A model generated the notes under the pieces. It did no database searches and had not been told where the DNA came from. It saw nothing but the letters and a program-made list of their open reading frames with translations. From Caballeronia sp. BR00000012568055 (GTDB taxonomy: Bacteria; Pseudomonadota; Gammaproteobacteria; Burkholderiales; Burkholderiaceae), in NCBI RefSeq assembly GCF_029439455.1, contig NZ_JAQFVG010000308.1:1-45194 (forward strand): DNA of 45,194 bases. The letters run 5' to 3'. The first letter of the stretch is position 1, and each line of letters starts with the position of its first letter. Below are positions 16,262 through 24,652 of the stretch, piece by piece. A program made the position numbers and the translations under genes.

Positions 16262-16945
16262 ATGTCCGGCAAGCTCATTCGTGTCGCCATTCTTGACGAT
16301 CATCCCCTCGCGGTCTGTGGGCTGCGCGGTGCGCTCGAAGCCGCAGGCTGCGAAGTGATTGGTACGGCGACAAGCCCGAACGACATACTCGAACTATTGA
16401 GTCGCGTCGAATGCGATGTCATGGTCACCGACTACATCATGCCGCGCGCCGGTGAACTGGACGGCTGGCGGTTTCTATCGGCGGTTTCCATGGCCTATCC
16501 GAATCTGCCGGTGCTCGTGCATAGCGAATCCGACGACCCGTTCCTCATCGGCAGTCTCGTGCAACGAGGTGTTGCGGGTATCGTGAATAAGCGGGAGGAC
16601 TTGTCGGAAGTGGTCACGGCGGTACGGCGACTGGCGCGGGGCGGGCGGTATTCGTCGCCGGTCTCGGAGGCCGCGCGTGCTCGTTTCGCGTCGATGCCAG
16701 AATTGAGGCGATTTGCATCGCTGACGCGTTGGCAGATGGAAGTTGCCGGCCTCATGCTGTGTGGTATGTCGGTATGCGAGACATCGCGTTTCCTCAACCG
16801 TGGCAAAAGCACCATCAGTGCGCGGCGCGTCAATGCGTGTAAGCAATTGGGTTTTGCACGTGATTCCGAATTTTTCCGTTTCGCGGCACGTCTCGGTCTC
16901 CGGCTGGATCGCAGCGACGTGGCGCACAAGGCGCAGTACGTTTAA
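16262..16945 (+). CDS. Response regulator, REC plus LuxR-type HTH (paralog 2)
   Basis: This 227-residue response regulator is clearly a tandem duplicate of the preceding one. Shared blocks include RVAILDDHPL, the DPFL-GSL-QRGVAGIV stretch, RRFA-LTR-QMEVAGLMLCG and the TISA-R recognition helix. Phospho-acceptor is Asp57 (VTDYIM) and the switch lysine is Lys110. The phospho-site neighbourhood and C-terminal tail differ (PRAGELDGWRF, DVAHKAQYV), so signals or targets may have diverged. AAGGAAA stands 9 bases before the ATG. The gap to paralog 1 is only 40 bases, so both are probably one transcript. Confidence 0.9.
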   Translation: MSGKLIRVAILDDHPLAVCGLRGALEAAGCEVIGTATSPNDILELLSRVECDVMVTDYIMPRAGELDGWRFLSAVSMAYPNLPVLVHSESDDPFLIGSLVQRGVAGIVNKREDLSEVVTAVRRLARGGRYSSPVSEAARARFASMPELRRFASLTRWQMEVAGLMLCGMSVCETSRFLNRGKSTISARRVNACKQLGFARDSEFFRFAARLGLRLDRSDVAHKAQYV

Positions 16946-17063
16946 GAAAGCCCGTCAATCGAAATTGTTCTATTGAGGCTGCTGGCACTCGTCCATAACA
17001 TCAATGTTGAACTAGAATTTTTTCGATGCGGCTCACCGCGTCGTTCAGCACTGAGGACCGGGA

Positions 17064-18815
17064 ATGAAAGAGACCAGCAAGGCCAGCCAGCGGCGTTCGC
17101 GCGAATCATCGTTCGTGCAGAACTACTTCGTGGGCGATGGCATCGACATTGGTGATCTTGACGACCCGCTCTCGGCGCATCAGCAGGCGTTTCCGTGCAT
17201 CCGCAGCGTGCTCGAGTGGAACGCCCTGCAGAAAGACGCTGAAACTATGCATGGCGTGCCCGAGGGGCGTTATGACTTTGTTCATTCGAGCCACTGTCTC
17301 GCGAATTTCAATAATCCCGGCAAGGTGCTGACGCGCTGGCTCGAACTGCTGAAACCGGGCGGTTATGCCGTCATCACTGTTCCCGACGAAGACCTCTATG
17401 GCCACGGCGAGTGGCCGAGCCGCTTCAACGCAAAACATCTGCGCAGTTTCACGGTGTGCAAGCCCGAGCGCGGGCTCGCACGTTCGGTCAATCTGCTCGA
17501 ACTTGTCAGCACGCTTGCGCCCATTGCGAGTTGCGAGCGCCTGACGGTTATCCGGGAACACTACGATCCCGCACGGCGCGACATCGATCAAACCGCGGAA
17601 GGCCCGGCCGAGTGCGCGATCGAACTCGTGCTGCGCAAGCGCGAAGTGCCGTCGCCGGCCGAGCTTTTCAACCGCGCTGTCGATTCAGACAGCACCGCCG
17701 AAGCGGTAACCGCATGCGATCGCGTGATGCGTACCTATCCGTATCGCTTCGACGTGTACTTTTACGTCGCGAAGGAGCTGTTGCGGCGGAACGTGCCCGC
17801 TTGCGGCGACGCAGTGTGGGAACAATGCGTGAAGCATCTCGAAGGCGAGCACCTCCCGCGTCTCTATCAGGTGCTTCATCTGATCGCGAGTGGCAAATTA
17901 CAGGAAGGTTTTGCGTTGCGCGAAGCGCTGGTGCGCCCTTTCGGTACTAAACGGCGCACCAAAGTCGAACCGCCGCACACCATACCCGAATGGCAGGGCG
18001 AATCGCTGAAAGGCAAGTCGATCGCGATCTGGAGTGAGTTCGGCCTCGGCGATGAGATCTTTTTTCTGCGATTCGCCCGTATCTTCCGCGAACAATGTGG
18101 CGCCGCCCGCGTGGTCGCCGTGTGTCAGATGCCGCTCGTCGAACTGTACGAGGCCTCGGGAGAATTGGATCAGGTGATCGGTGTCGAGCAAGCTTCGCAG
18201 TTGCCCGCTGTTGATTATTGGGTCTTTCCGCACGCCATTCCCGTGTGGCTGCCGCTCGATCTGGAGCATTTGCCGCAAACCACGCCCTATCTGCATGCGC
18301 CCGAAGGCGTGATATCGCGTATGCCGCCGGTCGAGCGCGGGAAGCTGAAGGTCGGGATCGTGTTCAAGGGTGATCCGACGCATGAGAACGACAAGAGTCG
18401 TTCATTGCCCTCGCTGGCCGTGCTCGACGACGTGTTGCGTCTTGAAGGTATCGAATATTTCAGTTTACAAAAAGGCGCGGGCGCCGATGAAGCCGCGCGT
18501 TACGCGCTCACGCACGCGCACTTTCACGACATCGGCGCGCAGGTGAAGACGATGGCTGAAACCGCGAGCGTGATTGCGGAGCTCGATGTGGTGATCGCCG
18601 TGGACACGTCCGTCGCGCATCTCGCCGGTGCAATGAACAAGCCTGTGCTCCTGATGCTCCCTGCTTACGGCGATTGGCGCTGGCACTACATTCGCGAGGA
18701 CAGTCCGTGGTATCCGAGTGTACGGTTGTATCGATGCAGCCTGGAGCATGAAGGCTGGCAGCATGTCGTCGAGCGGATCGCCGGCAAGCTGGTCGAAATG
18801 AGAGCCGCACTTTGA
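17064..18815 (+). CDS. Methyltransferase-glycosyltransferase (GT9/TPR-type) fusion
   Basis: This 583-residue protein has two parts. Residues about 20-200 look like a class I SAM-dependent methyltransferase, with YDFVHSSHCLANFNNP (the motif after the acidic loop) and LLKPGGYAVITVPDED. The usual GxGxG motif is degenerate (VGDGIDIG). A helical region follows, then from about 310 a glycosyltransferase-like domain. It shows IWSEFGLGDEIFFLRFA and the end GDWRWHYIREDSPWYPSVRL, which I know from GT9/heptosyltransferase-like domains at the end of TPR proteins. It probably modifies a surface glycan or protein. It sits between response-regulator genes, suggesting that they control it or share its process. 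The start at 17064 has only GGGA close to the ATG. Confidence 0.78.
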   Translation: MKETSKASQRRSRESSFVQNYFVGDGIDIGDLDDPLSAHQQAFPCIRSVLEWNALQKDAETMHGVPEGRYDFVHSSHCLANFNNPGKVLTRWLELLKPGGYAVITVPDEDLYGHGEWPSRFNAKHLRSFTVCKPERGLARSVNLLELVSTLAPIASCERLTVIREHYDPARRDIDQTAEGPAECAIELVLRKREVPSPAELFNRAVDSDSTAEAVTACDRVMRTYPYRFDVYFYVAKELLRRNVPACGDAVWEQCVKHLEGEHLPRLYQVLHLIASGKLQEGFALREALVRPFGTKRRTKVEPPHTIPEWQGESLKGKSIAIWSEFGLGDEIFFLRFARIFREQCGAARVVAVCQMPLVELYEASGELDQVIGVEQASQLPAVDYWVFPHAIPVWLPLDLEHLPQTTPYLHAPEGVISRMPPVERGKLKVGIVFKGDPTHENDKSRSLPSLAVLDDVLRLEGIEYFSLQKGAGADEAARYALTHAHFHDIGAQVKTMAETASVIAELDVVIAVDTSVAHLAGAMNKPVLLMLPAYGDWRWHYIREDSPWYPSVRLYRCSLEHEGWQHVVERIAGKLVEMRAAL

Positions 18816-18965
18816 ATGCAAAAAGGCGTGTCCTAAAATCAATTGGATGGCCGTTTCTTCAACGTACGTGCCGGTGAGCCGGATCGGTCGGCTATTACTT
18901 CTTTCGAGGCGAGTGTGTCGTCCGTTTCAATTTTTCATGCAGGACGTGATGGCTTTGGTGAGTCT

Positions 18966-19631
18966 ATGAATGGGCAAGCGCGCGACGTGCGCGTTGTCGT
19001 CGCCGACGATCATCCGATCGTCCTTCTGGCCATATCCGACCAGTTCTCGAAGATCGCCGGCGTTCGCATTACGGCTTCGGTGAACTCCGGTGCGGAACTG
19101 ATCCGCGCGCTGGATCGCGAGCCGGCGGATCTCATCATTACCGATCTGGTCATGCAAGGCGACGACGAAGTCGAACTCGACGGGCTGCGTCTGGTCAGCC
19201 GCCTGCGCCGTTCGTACCCGAGCGTGCCCGTTGTGATCGTCACCATGACGACGAGCGGCGGCATGTTCCACGAACTGTGCAAGCTGGGCGTTGCGGCTAT
19301 CGTCAGCAAGGAGGAGCCGGCGAACGAATTGGCGCAGATCGCCCTCCGCGCGATGACCACGAAAGAACCCATCATCTCGCCCAAAATACAGAGTCGTCTT
19401 GCACGAGAAGGTTCGACGGCCAAGGACCTCGGCCGCGAACAACCGCTTTCGCCGCGCGAGCTGGAAGTGGTTCGCATGTTCGCGCAGGGCATGTCGGTCA
19501 CCGAAATTGCGCGCACCTTGAATCGCTCGGTGCCGACGGTCGCGACGCAGAAGCGTTCGGCCATGCGAAAGCTGCACGTCGAAAATCACGTGGATCTCGT
19601 GAAATACGCAGCGAAAACCGGGTTGGCCTGA
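18966..19631 (+). CDS. RcsB-like response regulator
   Basis: This 221-residue response regulator resembles RcsB closely by eye. The receiver begins VVVADDHPIVLLAI, the phospho-acceptor is Asp60 in LIITDLVM, and the switch Lys is in AIVSKEE. The HTH reads LSPRELEVVRMFAQGMSVTE, then ARTLNRSVPTVATQKRSAM, matching the RcsB pattern down to the Q-K of the recognition helix. The ATG at 18966 starts the protein just before the receiver strand; the frame upstream to 18843 has no family features. It lies 10 bases before the REC-Hpt gene, a likely phosphorelay partner. No RcsC/RcsD-type sensor gene is beside it. Confidence 0.88.
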   Translation: MNGQARDVRVVVADDHPIVLLAISDQFSKIAGVRITASVNSGAELIRALDREPADLIITDLVMQGDDEVELDGLRLVSRLRRSYPSVPVVIVTMTTSGGMFHELCKLGVAAIVSKEEPANELAQIALRAMTTKEPIISPKIQSRLAREGSTAKDLGREQPLSPRELEVVRMFAQGMSVTEIARTLNRSVPTVATQKRSAMRKLHVENHVDLVKYAAKTGLA

Positions 19632-19641
19632 TGGCCGCGAT

Positions 19642-20415
19642 ATGCAGCGCAAAGCTGACGTGACCGAATCGAGCGTGTTCGCCGCAAGCGTATTGCGCGA
19701 TGCCGCGCCGCCCCTTCACGGCCCGACCGTTCTCATCGCCGAAGACAACGCCTTCAACCGCAGCGTGCTGCGCGTCCAACTCGCGAAACTCGGCGCGACC
19801 GTGCTCGAAGCGGCCGACGGCGAGGAAGCGTTCGACATCCTGAAGAAGCGGCGCGTCGATGCGGTGCTGACCGACATAAGCATGCCGAAGATGACCGGCG
19901 TGGAATTGCTCGCACATGCGCGCGCGCTCGATCCTGCCATGCGCATTTACGCCGTCAGCGCGAGTACGAGTCCGCAAGATGTGGCGCGCGGGCGGGCACG
20001 CGGGTTCACCGATTACCTCACGAAGCCGGTCTCGCTCGCGGTTTTGTCGAAGGTGTTGAAAGTCAGCAGCGAGCCTCTCACTCGGACGGAGCACCAAGAA
20101 GACTTGCCGCCGCGCTTTCCCGGCGTGCCGTTCGCCTTTGCGCGCGCCTTCGTGCATCAGATCGATGAAGACGTAGCCGCGCTCGACGCTATTTCCAAAA
20201 CGCGTGACACGCAGAAACTGCACCGCTGGGGACACAAGGTTTCGGGCGGTTTATCGGTGCTCGGCCCGTCGATGCTGCTCGATCAGTGCGAAGAACTGCG
20301 CGCCGTGCTGCGCGAAACGGGCGAATGGGTGGAAGACGTCGATACCTTCGTCGAAAGCATTCGCGCCGATCTGATCGAAATGCGCGCTCAGCAGCACGCC
20401 GCGCTTCAGCCGTAG
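19642..20415 (+). CDS. REC-Hpt phosphorelay protein
   Basis: This 257-residue protein combines a receiver domain at about 27-140 (acidic pair in IAEDN, phospho-acceptor Asp78 in VLTDISM, Lys in YLTKPV) with a C-terminal histidine phosphotransfer domain at about 160-250. The phospho-histidine is His198 in HKVSGGLSVLG. Such modules carry phosphate from a hybrid kinase through REC and Hpt to a final regulator. It follows the RcsB-like gene by 10 bases, making that the likely receiver of the phosphate. There is no catalytic kinase domain, so it depends on a kinase encoded elsewhere. Its 3' end overlaps the convergent diguanylate cyclase gene by 10 bases. The start has only weak ribosome-binding signals. 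Confidence 0.87.
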   Translation: MQRKADVTESSVFAASVLRDAAPPLHGPTVLIAEDNAFNRSVLRVQLAKLGATVLEAADGEEAFDILKKRRVDAVLTDISMPKMTGVELLAHARALDPAMRIYAVSASTSPQDVARGRARGFTDYLTKPVSLAVLSKVLKVSSEPLTRTEHQEDLPPRFPGVPFAFARAFVHQIDEDVAALDAISKTRDTQKLHRWGHKVSGGLSVLGPSMLLDQCEELRAVLRETGEWVEDVDTFVESIRADLIEMRAQQHAALQP

Positions 20416-21938
20416 GCGCGTTCGGCCTGCGCGATCTTGTAGCCGCCGCGTCCGTCGAGCTTGGTTTCGTACAGCGCGGCATCGGCCCGCTTCAACGCGC
20501 TTTCGAACGATTCCCCCGGCCGCGCCAGCGCAATACCCACGCTCACGCCCACGCGCGCTTCGACCGTATCGTCCAGCCGATACGGCTCCGACAGCGCGTC
20601 GATGATCTTGCGTGCGAACGCCACGCTCGATGCGTCCGCCACGTAAGTCGCGACGATCGCGAATTCATCGCCGCCCAGACGCGCGGAAAGCTCGCCGTGG
20701 CGCATCGCGTTGCGCAGACGGTCAGCGACGCGGCGCAGCAGTTCATCGCCTGCGTTGTGGCCGTGCGTGTCGTTGACGCGCTTGAAGCCGTCGAGATCGA
20801 TGTACATCACCATGACCTTTTCACGGCCTGAACTACTGTTCCCGCCGCTCATCAGCCGTTCGGCGTGATCGCTCAGATAGCGGCGGTTCGGCAGGCCGGT
20901 GAGCGAATCGTGATGCGCCCAGTGGAGGATTTTCGCCTCGCTTCTGCGCCGCTCCGTCACGTCTTCGATAATGATGACCGCGCTGCCATCAGGCACCGGA
21001 TTGCGGCTCAGTTCGAGTTCGCGGCCATCGGCGAGTTTGAGGTCGAGCGGCGCATTGCCTTGCGCAAGCCATTCGCGGCATCGTTCGACGAGTTGCGCGC
21101 GCAGCGCTTCGCCGAAGCGCGCCAGTCCCACATAGCCGATGAAATCCGGCAAGGACACGTTCAATCGCAGCATTTCCACGGTCGCGCCGAACAATTCGGC
21201 CGCGCGGCGGTTGGCGATCACCACTTTGCCCGATGCATCGACGGTGCAGAGGCCGTGCGGCATATGGGCGAGCGCGGCATCGAAACGGGCGGCGATTTCG
21301 GCGTGCCCTTGCTCCGCGATCATCAGCGCGACCAGGTTGCGATAGTGGCGCTGTACCACCGCGCTCATCGCACCGATGTAGAGGAATAAAGGCGGCACGA
21401 GAATCCAGTAGCCGTCGGGACCGAGCAACGCGCCGATGCCGATCGGCAACGCGCCGAGACAGACTTGCGCGACGGCGAGCTTCGGAATGCCCGCATTGCG
21501 CGATGCGATGCCGCCGAGCACGCCCGCCGTCACCATGATCGCAAGCGAGGTCAGCACGGCATCGCCCGCGATGACGCAGGCCATCACGCCGCAGCCGGTC
21601 ACGGCGAACGCGCCGAGCGCGAACGGCGCATAGCGCGCGGCCCACGGTCCCGGATGCGGCGGCACCGGCCGGCACAACGAGCGATATCGATACACGATAC
21701 CCAGCCGCGCGGCGAGAAACAGCGCGTCGGCGGCGATCCAGAGCACGGTCCAGAGCGCGTGCAGACGCAGCAGCGCGATCACCGTGACGAACAGACTCGA
21801 TGCGCCCGACAGCATCAGCGGCCGGATGTCCTCGACCAGCGTGGAGAGCAGGGAAGCGCGAATGGCGGGCGTGATCTGCCCGTGCCCGGTCGCCGGCGTC
21901 GCCAGAATGGAGCTGAACAAGGGCTTGCTGCCTGACAT
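20406..21938 (-). CDS. Membrane diguanylate cyclase with PAS domain
   Basis: This 510-residue protein has about six N-terminal TM helices (45-200) as a membrane sensor of unknown ligand. A PAS domain follows at about 215-330 (MPHGLCTVDASGKVVIANRR, IIIEDVTERR), then a GGDEF domain. The active site GGDEF is intact at 422-426, with HDSLTGLPNRR and DLDGFKRVND before it. The inhibitory RxxD site is changed to RHGE, so product inhibition may be weakened. There is no EAL domain, so net c-di-GMP synthesis is expected. The gene converges with the REC-Hpt gene and overlaps it by 10 bases. The 272 bases between it and the divergent transporter gene would hold both promoters; I could not assign them. Confidence 0.9.
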   Translation of the reverse strand: MSGSKPLFSSILATPATGHGQITPAIRASLLSTLVEDIRPLMLSGASSLFVTVIALLRLHALWTVLWIAADALFLAARLGIVYRYRSLCRPVPPHPGPWAARYAPFALGAFAVTGCGVMACVIAGDAVLTSLAIMVTAGVLGGIASRNAGIPKLAVAQVCLGALPIGIGALLGPDGYWILVPPLFLYIGAMSAVVQRHYRNLVALMIAEQGHAEIAARFDAALAHMPHGLCTVDASGKVVIANRRAAELFGATVEMLRLNVSLPDFIGYVGLARFGEALRAQLVERCREWLAQGNAPLDLKLADGRELELSRNPVPDGSAVIIIEDVTERRRSEAKILHWAHHDSLTGLPNRRYLSDHAERLMSGGNSSSGREKVMVMYIDLDGFKRVNDTHGHNAGDELLRRVADRLRNAMRHGELSARLGGDEFAIVATYVADASSVAFARKIIDALSEPYRLDDTVEARVGVSVGIALARPGESFESALKRADAALYETKLDGRGGYKIAQAERAYG

Positions 21939-22210
21939 ACCGTGGACCCGCAGGCCGAATGAGTCAAAGAAAATGGAGGACGGCGCGAATCGTCAGCGCC
22001 GGTGGGTGTGTTTACGGCTGAAACGGGCTGAATCTTGAGTGCGCGAGGGTCGAAGGGAATTGTACTGACGCCAATTATTTAACGCGCTGTTGAATGAGCG
22101 TGCATCGGCTCCCGCGCGCGGGTTTTGCCTCATCGAAAGCTTGCGATTCAGCGACGATCATGAAAGACGCAAAACAAAGTCGCCCGCGCGGCTCAAAAAA
22201 CGGAGATCTC

Positions 22211-23629
22211 ATGGATACGAACTCGCTTCCTGGCGGAGCGCAAGGCGCGTCGCACGCCGAGCATCACAAGCAGACCAAGAAGGCCACGGCCAGCGGCTGG
22301 ATCGGCTCGGCGCTGGAGTACTACGACTTCTTTATCTACGCGCAGGCCGCCGCGCTGATCTTCCCGCAACTGTTTTTTCCGTCCGGCAATCCGAAAGTGG
22401 CGATCGTCGCGTCGCTGGCGACCTATGGCGTGGGTTACGTGGCGCGGCCCATCGGCGCATTCGTGCTCGGCCATCTGGGCGATACCCACGGCCGCAAGAA
22501 TGTCCTCGTGCTCTGCATGTTCCTGATGGGTTTTTCGACGATGGCGGTCGGCCTGCTGCCGACGTATCACAGCGTCGGCATGCTCGCGCCGACTTTGCTC
22601 GTCGTACTCCGTCTCGTGCAGGGCTTTGCGGTCGCGGGCGAAATCTCCGGCGCCAGTTCGATGATTCTCGAACACGCGCCTTTCGGACGACGCGGTTTCT
22701 TCGCCAGCTTCACCTTGCAAGGCGTGCAGGCGGGACAGATTCTCGCTGCCGCCGTGTTCCTGCCGCTCGCGTACTACATGCCCGAGGATTCGTTCAACGC
22801 GTGGGGCTGGCGCATTCCGTTCCTGCTCTCGGCGCTGGTGCTGGTCGCGGGTTACATCATCCGCCGCGAAGTACACGAAACACCCGCATTCGAGAAGGAA
22901 GGCGAGAAAGGCACGGTCCCGCGCTCGCCCATTGTCGATGCGTTCAAGTACAACCTGTCCGACATGATCCGCGTCGTCTGCATGGCGCTGATGAATGTGA
23001 TTCCCGTCGTTGCCACCATTTTCGGCGCGGCCTATGCCGTTCAGCCGGCTTACGGCGTCGGATTTGCGAAGAGCGTGTACCTGTGGATTCCGGTGGCGGG
23101 CAATATCATCGCGGTGCTGGTGATTCCGTTCGTCGGCAATCTGTCGGACAAGATCGGGCGCAAGCCGCCGATTATCGTCGGGGCGCTGGCGTCGGGCCTG
23201 CTGTCGTATTTCTATCTGTACGCGATCAGCATTCACAACGTCGGACTGGCGATCGTCGCGTCGCTGTTGATGTGGGGCATCGTGTATCAAGGCTATAACG
23301 CGATTTTCCCGAGCTATTACCCGGAACTGTTCCCCACCCGCACGCGCGTCTCCGCGATGGCGATTGCACAAAACGTCGGCACCACGATCACGGCGCTGCT
23401 GCCTGCGCTGTTCGCCAGCGTCGCGCCGCCGGGGGCCACCAATATTCCGATCGTGATCGGCTCGCTGACGCTGGGCGTGACCATCGTGTCGGCGATTGCG
23501 GCGTGGAGCGCGCGGGAGACGTATCGCATTCCGCTGAATCAGCTGGGCGAGCCGGGCGCGCGGCCGGTGGAGCACGGGGAATATGAGCGGCTGCGGGCGG
23601 AATCGATCGCCAATACGCGTGGTTCTTGA
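22211..23629 (+). CDS. MFS transporter, metabolite:H+ symporter (MHS) type
   Basis: This 472-residue carrier of 12 TM helices belongs to the MHS group (relatives are ShiA, ProP, KgtP). Evidence is the start GWIGSALEYYDFFIYAQAAA, the loop LGDTHGRKNVL, RLVQGFAVAGEISGASSM and YYPELFPTRTRVSAMA. The start at 22211 has CGGAGA 5 bases upstream and places the first helix as in homologs; a longer frame to 22094 lacks this. The next gene, 65 bases downstream, encodes a 3-dehydroquinase, so quinate, shikimate or a related acid is the likely substrate (inference from context). It would feed such plant-derived acids into the protocatechuate route. Confidence 0.85.
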   Translation: MDTNSLPGGAQGASHAEHHKQTKKATASGWIGSALEYYDFFIYAQAAALIFPQLFFPSGNPKVAIVASLATYGVGYVARPIGAFVLGHLGDTHGRKNVLVLCMFLMGFSTMAVGLLPTYHSVGMLAPTLLVVLRLVQGFAVAGEISGASSMILEHAPFGRRGFFASFTLQGVQAGQILAAAVFLPLAYYMPEDSFNAWGWRIPFLLSALVLVAGYIIRREVHETPAFEKEGEKGTVPRSPIVDAFKYNLSDMIRVVCMALMNVIPVVATIFGAAYAVQPAYGVGFAKSVYLWIPVAGNIIAVLVIPFVGNLSDKIGRKPPIIVGALASGLLSYFYLYAISIHNVGLAIVASLLMWGIVYQGYNAIFPSYYPELFPTRTRVSAMAIAQNVGTTITALLPALFASVAPPGATNIPIVIGSLTLGVTIVSAIAAWSARETYRIPLNQLGEPGARPVEHGEYERLRAESIANTRGS

Positions 23630-23694
23630 GCGTGTGCGCTTAGAATCGTGCGCGAGCGCAGATTCGTTTTCACTTTAAAAAGCAAGGAAAAGTC

Positions 23695-24132
23695 ATGGCA
23701 AAGATCCTGACGCTGCATGGCGTCAACCTCAATATGTTCGGCAAGCGCGATCCGAAGCAATACGGCACCGCGACGCTCGCGCAGATCGACGAACAGCTTG
23801 CGGCGCTCGGAAAGGAATTGGGCGTGGACGTGGAGTGCTATCAGACCAACATCGAAGGGGAGATGTGTGAGCGCATTCACCGCGCCTTCACCGAAAATGT
23901 CGATGCCATCGTCATCAACGCGGGCGCGTGGACGCATTACAGCTACGCCATCCGCGATGCGCTCGCCATTCTGAAAGCGCCGATCATCGAAGTGCATATG
24001 TCGCACGTGCATGCGCGCGAGGAGTTCCGCCACAAGTCGGTGTTCGCGGAGATTGCGAAGGGGCAGATTTCGGGCTTCGGCGTGGAGAGCTATCTGCTGG
24101 GATTGCGCGCGGCGGTGGCGGCAATCAAGTAA
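23695..24132 (+). CDS. aroQ: Type II 3-dehydroquinate dehydratase
   Basis: This 145-residue protein is a dodecameric-type (class II) dehydroquinase, which converts 3-dehydroquinate to 3-dehydroshikimate. Catalytic features are in place: Arg in GKRDPKQYG with the nearby Tyr, the INAGAWTH block holding the substrate Asn and His, EVHMSHVHAREEFRHKS with the general-acid His and binding Arg. Deviations from the biosynthetic consensus are GVNLN for GPNLN and NIEG for NHEG. With the MHS transporter upstream, a catabolic role in quinate/shikimate use is more likely than aromatic amino-acid synthesis. AAGGAAA lies 6 bases before the ATG. Confidence 0.9.
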   Translation: MAKILTLHGVNLNMFGKRDPKQYGTATLAQIDEQLAALGKELGVDVECYQTNIEGEMCERIHRAFTENVDAIVINAGAWTHYSYAIRDALAILKAPIIEVHMSHVHAREEFRHKSVFAEIAKGQISGFGVESYLLGLRAAVAAIK

Positions 24133-24143
24133 GGCTTTCAAAG

Positions 24144-24167
24144 CCGGCGCGCGAGGCCGCGCGCCGG
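24144..24167. terminator. Hairpin between convergent aroQ and small membrane-protein gene
   Basis: A perfect 10-bp stem (CCGGCGCGCG, loop AGGC, CGCGCGCCGG) stands 11 bases after the aroQ stop and 18 bases beyond the end of the minus-strand gene at 24186. Only short T tracts follow on either strand, so it would be a weak bidirectional terminator. Confidence 0.55.
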
Positions 24168-24185
24168 TTGCCATCATTCAGGCTT

Positions 24186-24347
24186 TCAGGCCGTATGGCC
24201 AACTTCATTCGATGCCACACCGCGACGCACGTCGCGTTCGGGCGAAGGCGTCGCCAGTTCGTCGCGCAGGGAAGCGCCGCGAACGAAGAGAACCGCGCAG
24301 ATCGCGCAGATTGCCCAGATAGCCAGGATGATGGTCAAGTAGCTCAT
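24186..24347 (-). CDS. Small membrane protein, 53 residues
   Basis: This short gene starts with MSYLTIILAIWAICAICAVL, a single clear TM helix, followed by a charged cytoplasmic tail (RGASLRDELATPSPERDVRR) ending in GHTA. A Shine-Dalgarno GGGAAG stands 6 bases before the ATG. It lies 50 bases downstream of another small gene on the same strand and ends near a perfect hairpin, so the two are probably one transcript. I do not recognise a family. The good ribosome site, the hydrophobic start and the natural end support it as a real gene. Confidence 0.6.
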   Translation of the reverse strand: MSYLTIILAIWAICAICAVLFVRGASLRDELATPSPERDVRRGVASNEVGHTA

Positions 24348-24397
24348 TTCTGCTTCCCGAGTGGTGCGTGTGTCGTGCCGTGTTGCGTGCGAGAACT

Positions 24398-24652
24398 TCA
24401 GAGTGCCGATGCCGGCATCGCCAGCAAACGCGCGATCAGCGCATCGGCGATGGCGTGTTGCCGCTTCAGTTCGATGGCGTCGTGGTGGCTGCGCATCGCG
24501 TCCGGATCACCGCCTACGCGGCCGGCCAGCCGCATGACTGCATCGGATGCCACTTGCAGCGCGCGCATCAGGTCCGCCTGGCTTTCGTGCTGCTCGCCTT
24601 CGAAACCTTCCGTGCGATGCGGCCTGGCGTTTCCTTCCATCGTCTGAAACAT
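24398..24652 (-). CDS. Hypothetical protein, 84 residues
   Basis: This is a helical, charged protein of 84 residues (EQHESQADLMRALQVASDAV, HHDAIELKRQHAIADALIAR), with no TM segment, signal peptide or Cys. The ATG at 24652 is preceded by GGGGAG at 6 bases and is preferred over an in-frame ATG 17 codons earlier. I do not recognise the family. It is divergent from the amino-acid permease at 24993. The 340 bases between them (24653-24992) contain AT-rich stretches suited to promoters, but no motif I can name and no further gene. Confidence 0.6.
   Translation of the reverse strand: MFQTMEGNARPHRTEGFEGEQHESQADLMRALQVASDAVMRLAGRVGGDPDAMRSHHDAIELKRQHAIADALIARLLAMPASAL

Noticed and set aside
22193..23575. 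460-codon open frame opposite the MHS transporter
   Set aside because: Composition of an antisense shadow, with no motif.
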